NCBI GenBank assembly: GCA_036937835.1
Contig: CM072873.1
Span: 11,892,001 to 11,956,000, forward strand
Length of the DNA stretch: 64,000 nucleotides
DNA from: Pampus argenteus
Taxonomy: Eukaryota; Chordata; Actinopteri; Scombriformes; Stromateidae
Reading direction: 5' to 3'
The notes under the pieces: model-generated
Seen by the model: only the letters and a program-made list of their open reading frames with translations
The model's database searches: none
What the model was told of the DNA's origin: nothing
In this document: piece by piece, positions 61,695 through 64,000 of the stretch
Layout: each line of letters starts with the position of its first letter
Position numbering within the stretch: the first letter of the stretch is position 1
Program-made: the position numbers and the translations under genes

Positions 61695-64000
61695 CCATCT
61701 GAGAGAAGAGCAATATCACAGTAATATTACAGTAAAAATAGAGTCAGTATTAATGTTGAAGCTGCTTGAAACATCACACAAATTTCTATTTTATTTTAGA
61801 ATATAATAACTGTTAGCTTCTATTGGCATCTATTAAAGGTTCTGGCAACAGTAGAAGCAGTTGAAGGAAAACAAGGAAAGACAGAAAACCTTTGGAGAAA
61901 CAAAGGTCCAGTTTTATACTGGAATCTATTTTTAAAAAGACCTTAATTTTGTGTAAAAAATAGTAGTGTAGTAGTAACAGTATCATCACTGCCGATTATT
62001 CTCGAGGAGAGGAGAGGAGAGGAGAGGAAAGGAAAGGAAAGGAGAGGAAAGGAGATGAAATGAAAAAAAAAGTAAATGCAAAAAAAAAAAAAAAAAGAAA
62101 AGAAAAGGTAGGTAAAGAAGCAAAAGGAACCAGAAGGAAATGAGAAAGGACGGGGCGGACAGGGGGAGAGTGTGAGTGGAGGATATGCTGATGAATGTGT
62201 CTGCAGACAGGTTTGAAAGATGAGTTTTTATTACGGAGATGAAATTTGTCTCCCCATCGCTGCTGACAGGATACAGATGAGTCACAACACCTCTGCTGAG
62301 AAAACATCCAATGAAGCGAAGCACAACAACAACACCAACATGGACACCTAAAGGTAACAGATCCGTGCTGGCGTTCCTCCAACAAATTGATATCAAAATA
62401 TTAGGTCAGATTACGTATCAGTGAGAAGCTGTCACTGCTGTTTTTACCTTTATTCTTAGCACTTTGCAGCTGCATGACATTAAGAAATAACTGCAGAGTA
62501 GCATTGAAAGCAGAAATGTGCATTTCAAATGGAGTGGGATCAGGAGTTAGCTTTCACAATGCCAAACTCTTAAACCAGCTAAAACCTCTTTGGGCTAGAC
62601 ATGCACTCTCTGAGCGGTTTGGTCAGTGGATTAGATGTACAGTATAATTTGGAGTCTTAGTACAGAAACACTAAAGTCTTCGGCCTTTGTCCAAACTCTC
62701 TATTAAACTTGTTTAATCCAGCCTTCACCAGGGGACGTGAATCTTCTGAGTGCCTGTGCTTTGCATGACTATTTGAAAGAGCGTAGGTAGGTTGAGTGTA
62801 TCTGCATGTCTTTGTGTGTGTGCACATTGCGTCCTTACAGTAAGTACGTTTTGTGGATGTAGCCTGATGTGTCCTTACAGTCAGTACATGTGAGTCTGTA
62901 TTTTTAGATGAAACTCAGCCGGCATGCAGCGGCACGTTGAGCTCGGTCATCTTGCTTCTGTGTTCTCTCCACACCCTTCCCGCCCCATCCTGAATTATTC
63001 ATCCGTTTTGGTGAAGTAACACACATCTATTATTCATCCTGTCTCCCTGGTGTCAAGCTACCCGTGCAACTACAGCACTGTGAAACCTGAAGGGAGCACT
63101 GCTTTGGGCCCCAGCACGCTGCTTTAGCTGGCTTTACAGTATGCAACACTTTGCAACAGTAGCCATTGTGGGGGGATTTGCATAAATTTAGCAAGTCAAT
63201 GCTTCTCCCAAAAAAATGAGCAGTGTTGAAAAGAGAAAATGAGTTTAAATCCGAACTGAGGTTTTCAACATTTTCAAATTATTTTGTGATGCTTGTTGTG
63301 TTTACTGGCACTGACGCTCAGCTACAGTTTGGAGGAGGCAGCAGTCTCTCTGCACTGCGACACCTACACTTGTAAAATCTTTACTGGCATGAAAGCAAAA
63401 CGCACCAATAATACTGAATTTAGCGGCTACCAGTAAAATGCAATTAGAGAATATTTTAAGTTACAACAGGGTATAAGCATTTGTGATGGAGCGCTGCTGT
63501 AAGAAGAAAGTCTGACTCGTCTATTTTGTTCCCATCACTATACTGTTATATTTTACATTCATGTACCTTAATCTAGTACTGAGTACAGCAGGTTGGAAGT
63601 GTGCGGTTCCCTCGCATATACTGAATTTGTTTATGGATCTATTGCAGACTTTAAGTGCAGTCAGAAACTTGAGTTTAAAAGTTCATTCTCCTCCAAAGAT
63701 GTTTAAAGTTATATAAAAATACTCTGATATGAATAGTAATTTGTCCATTTGTAATACGTACCTAAAATAACATGTAAAACTTGGTTTGATCAAGGAGCGG
63801 CCTAAATACAAGTCCAAATCTGAAATCCTCATACTCATGCCATATCTGTGATGCACCATAATCTGCCCAACTATATATCACATCAAATGAGAGGACACCA
63901 TGACCCAGAGTTGGCCCAAGTACGTCTGGCTGAAGTCTACAACCACAAAACGTAGTGAAATCTAGCAGCTGGCTGACATTTTATCAGAATATAGCAGTGT
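61695..64000. other. Right-end intergenic stretch
   Basis: It holds the purine-rich ggaga/ggaaa array (62004-62055) and an A run (62080-62096). A near-duplicate tgcgtccttacagtaagtac / tgtgtccttacagtcagtac pair lies at about 62828 and 62869. Minus-strand frames of 129 and 136 codons run through the purine array and are artefacts. No gene is supported. Confidence 0.5.
62004..62055. repeat. Purine (GGAGA/GGAAA) array
   Basis: Tandem ggaga units change to ggaaa units, all purine on the plus strand. Such mirror-like purine tracts can form triplex DNA. They produce false Leu/Ser/Pro-rich frames on the minus strand. Confidence 0.85.

Noticed and set aside
61986..62396. Minus-strand frames of 136 and 129 codons
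   Set aside because: They span a purine array and an A run. The long Leu/Ser/Phe runs are repeat artefacts.
1..64000. CRISPR arrays, operons, prophage or other prokaryotic systems
   Set aside because: There are no regularly spaced repeats with unique spacers and no dense coding. Introns and fish transposons show this to be vertebrate DNA.

Overview
This window is vertebrate nuclear DNA, almost certainly from a teleost fish and probably a percomorph. The evidence is one recognisable spliced gene with fish-like intron sizes, dense (CA)n/(GT)n microsatellites, and relics of typical teleost mobile elements: Tc1, hAT, PIF/Harbinger, TTAA-flanked piggyBac-like MITEs, a pogo/Tigger-like MITE, tRNA-derived SINEs and a gypsy-type LTR. 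A degraded finTRIM gene, from a family expanded in fish, points the same way. There is no bacterial gene organisation, no CRISPR array and no operon.

Only one host gene is supported. It lies at the left edge on the minus strand: the first two coding exons of a Jagged-type Notch ligand, closest in remembered sequence to Jagged-2. Exon 1 (1154-1222) encodes 23 residues that form the signal peptide. Intron 1 is 790 bp. Exon 2 (40-363) encodes the N-terminal MNNL domain and ends in the FAWP motif at a canonical donor. Transcription runs off the left end of the window, so the rest of the gene is missing. A GC-richer 5' leader and promoter-like segment lies at about 1223-1600.

The remaining roughly 62 kb is the upstream flank of this gene and shows no intact protein gene. 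Most open frames of 60-120 codons there are chance frames or read through microsatellites. What can be named is: a Tc1 copy with a hAT-like insertion (4014-5917); a TTAA MITE with a long hairpin (16446-17045); a tandem/inverted dispersed repeat (19565-20040); a perfect 51-bp hairpin (21035-21085); a finTRIM pseudogene on the minus strand (25950-26592); a pogo/Tigger-like MITE (37408-37691); a tRNA SINE (40137-40245); a LINE-tail-like repeat (46388-46545); a gypsy-type LTR (48852-49260); a short MITE (53548-53680); a Harbinger transposase relic (55005-55290); and a second SINE piece (61575-61690).

A gene-poor flank next to a developmental signalling gene could plausibly hold long-range enhancers. 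A few GC-richer, repeat-free islands are listed as candidates on composition alone. I found no convincing undescribed system. The more unusual items are the finTRIM pseudogene with all its RING metal ligands but two stops, the perfect hairpin, the large foldback, and a splice-framed open segment near 30.5 kb.
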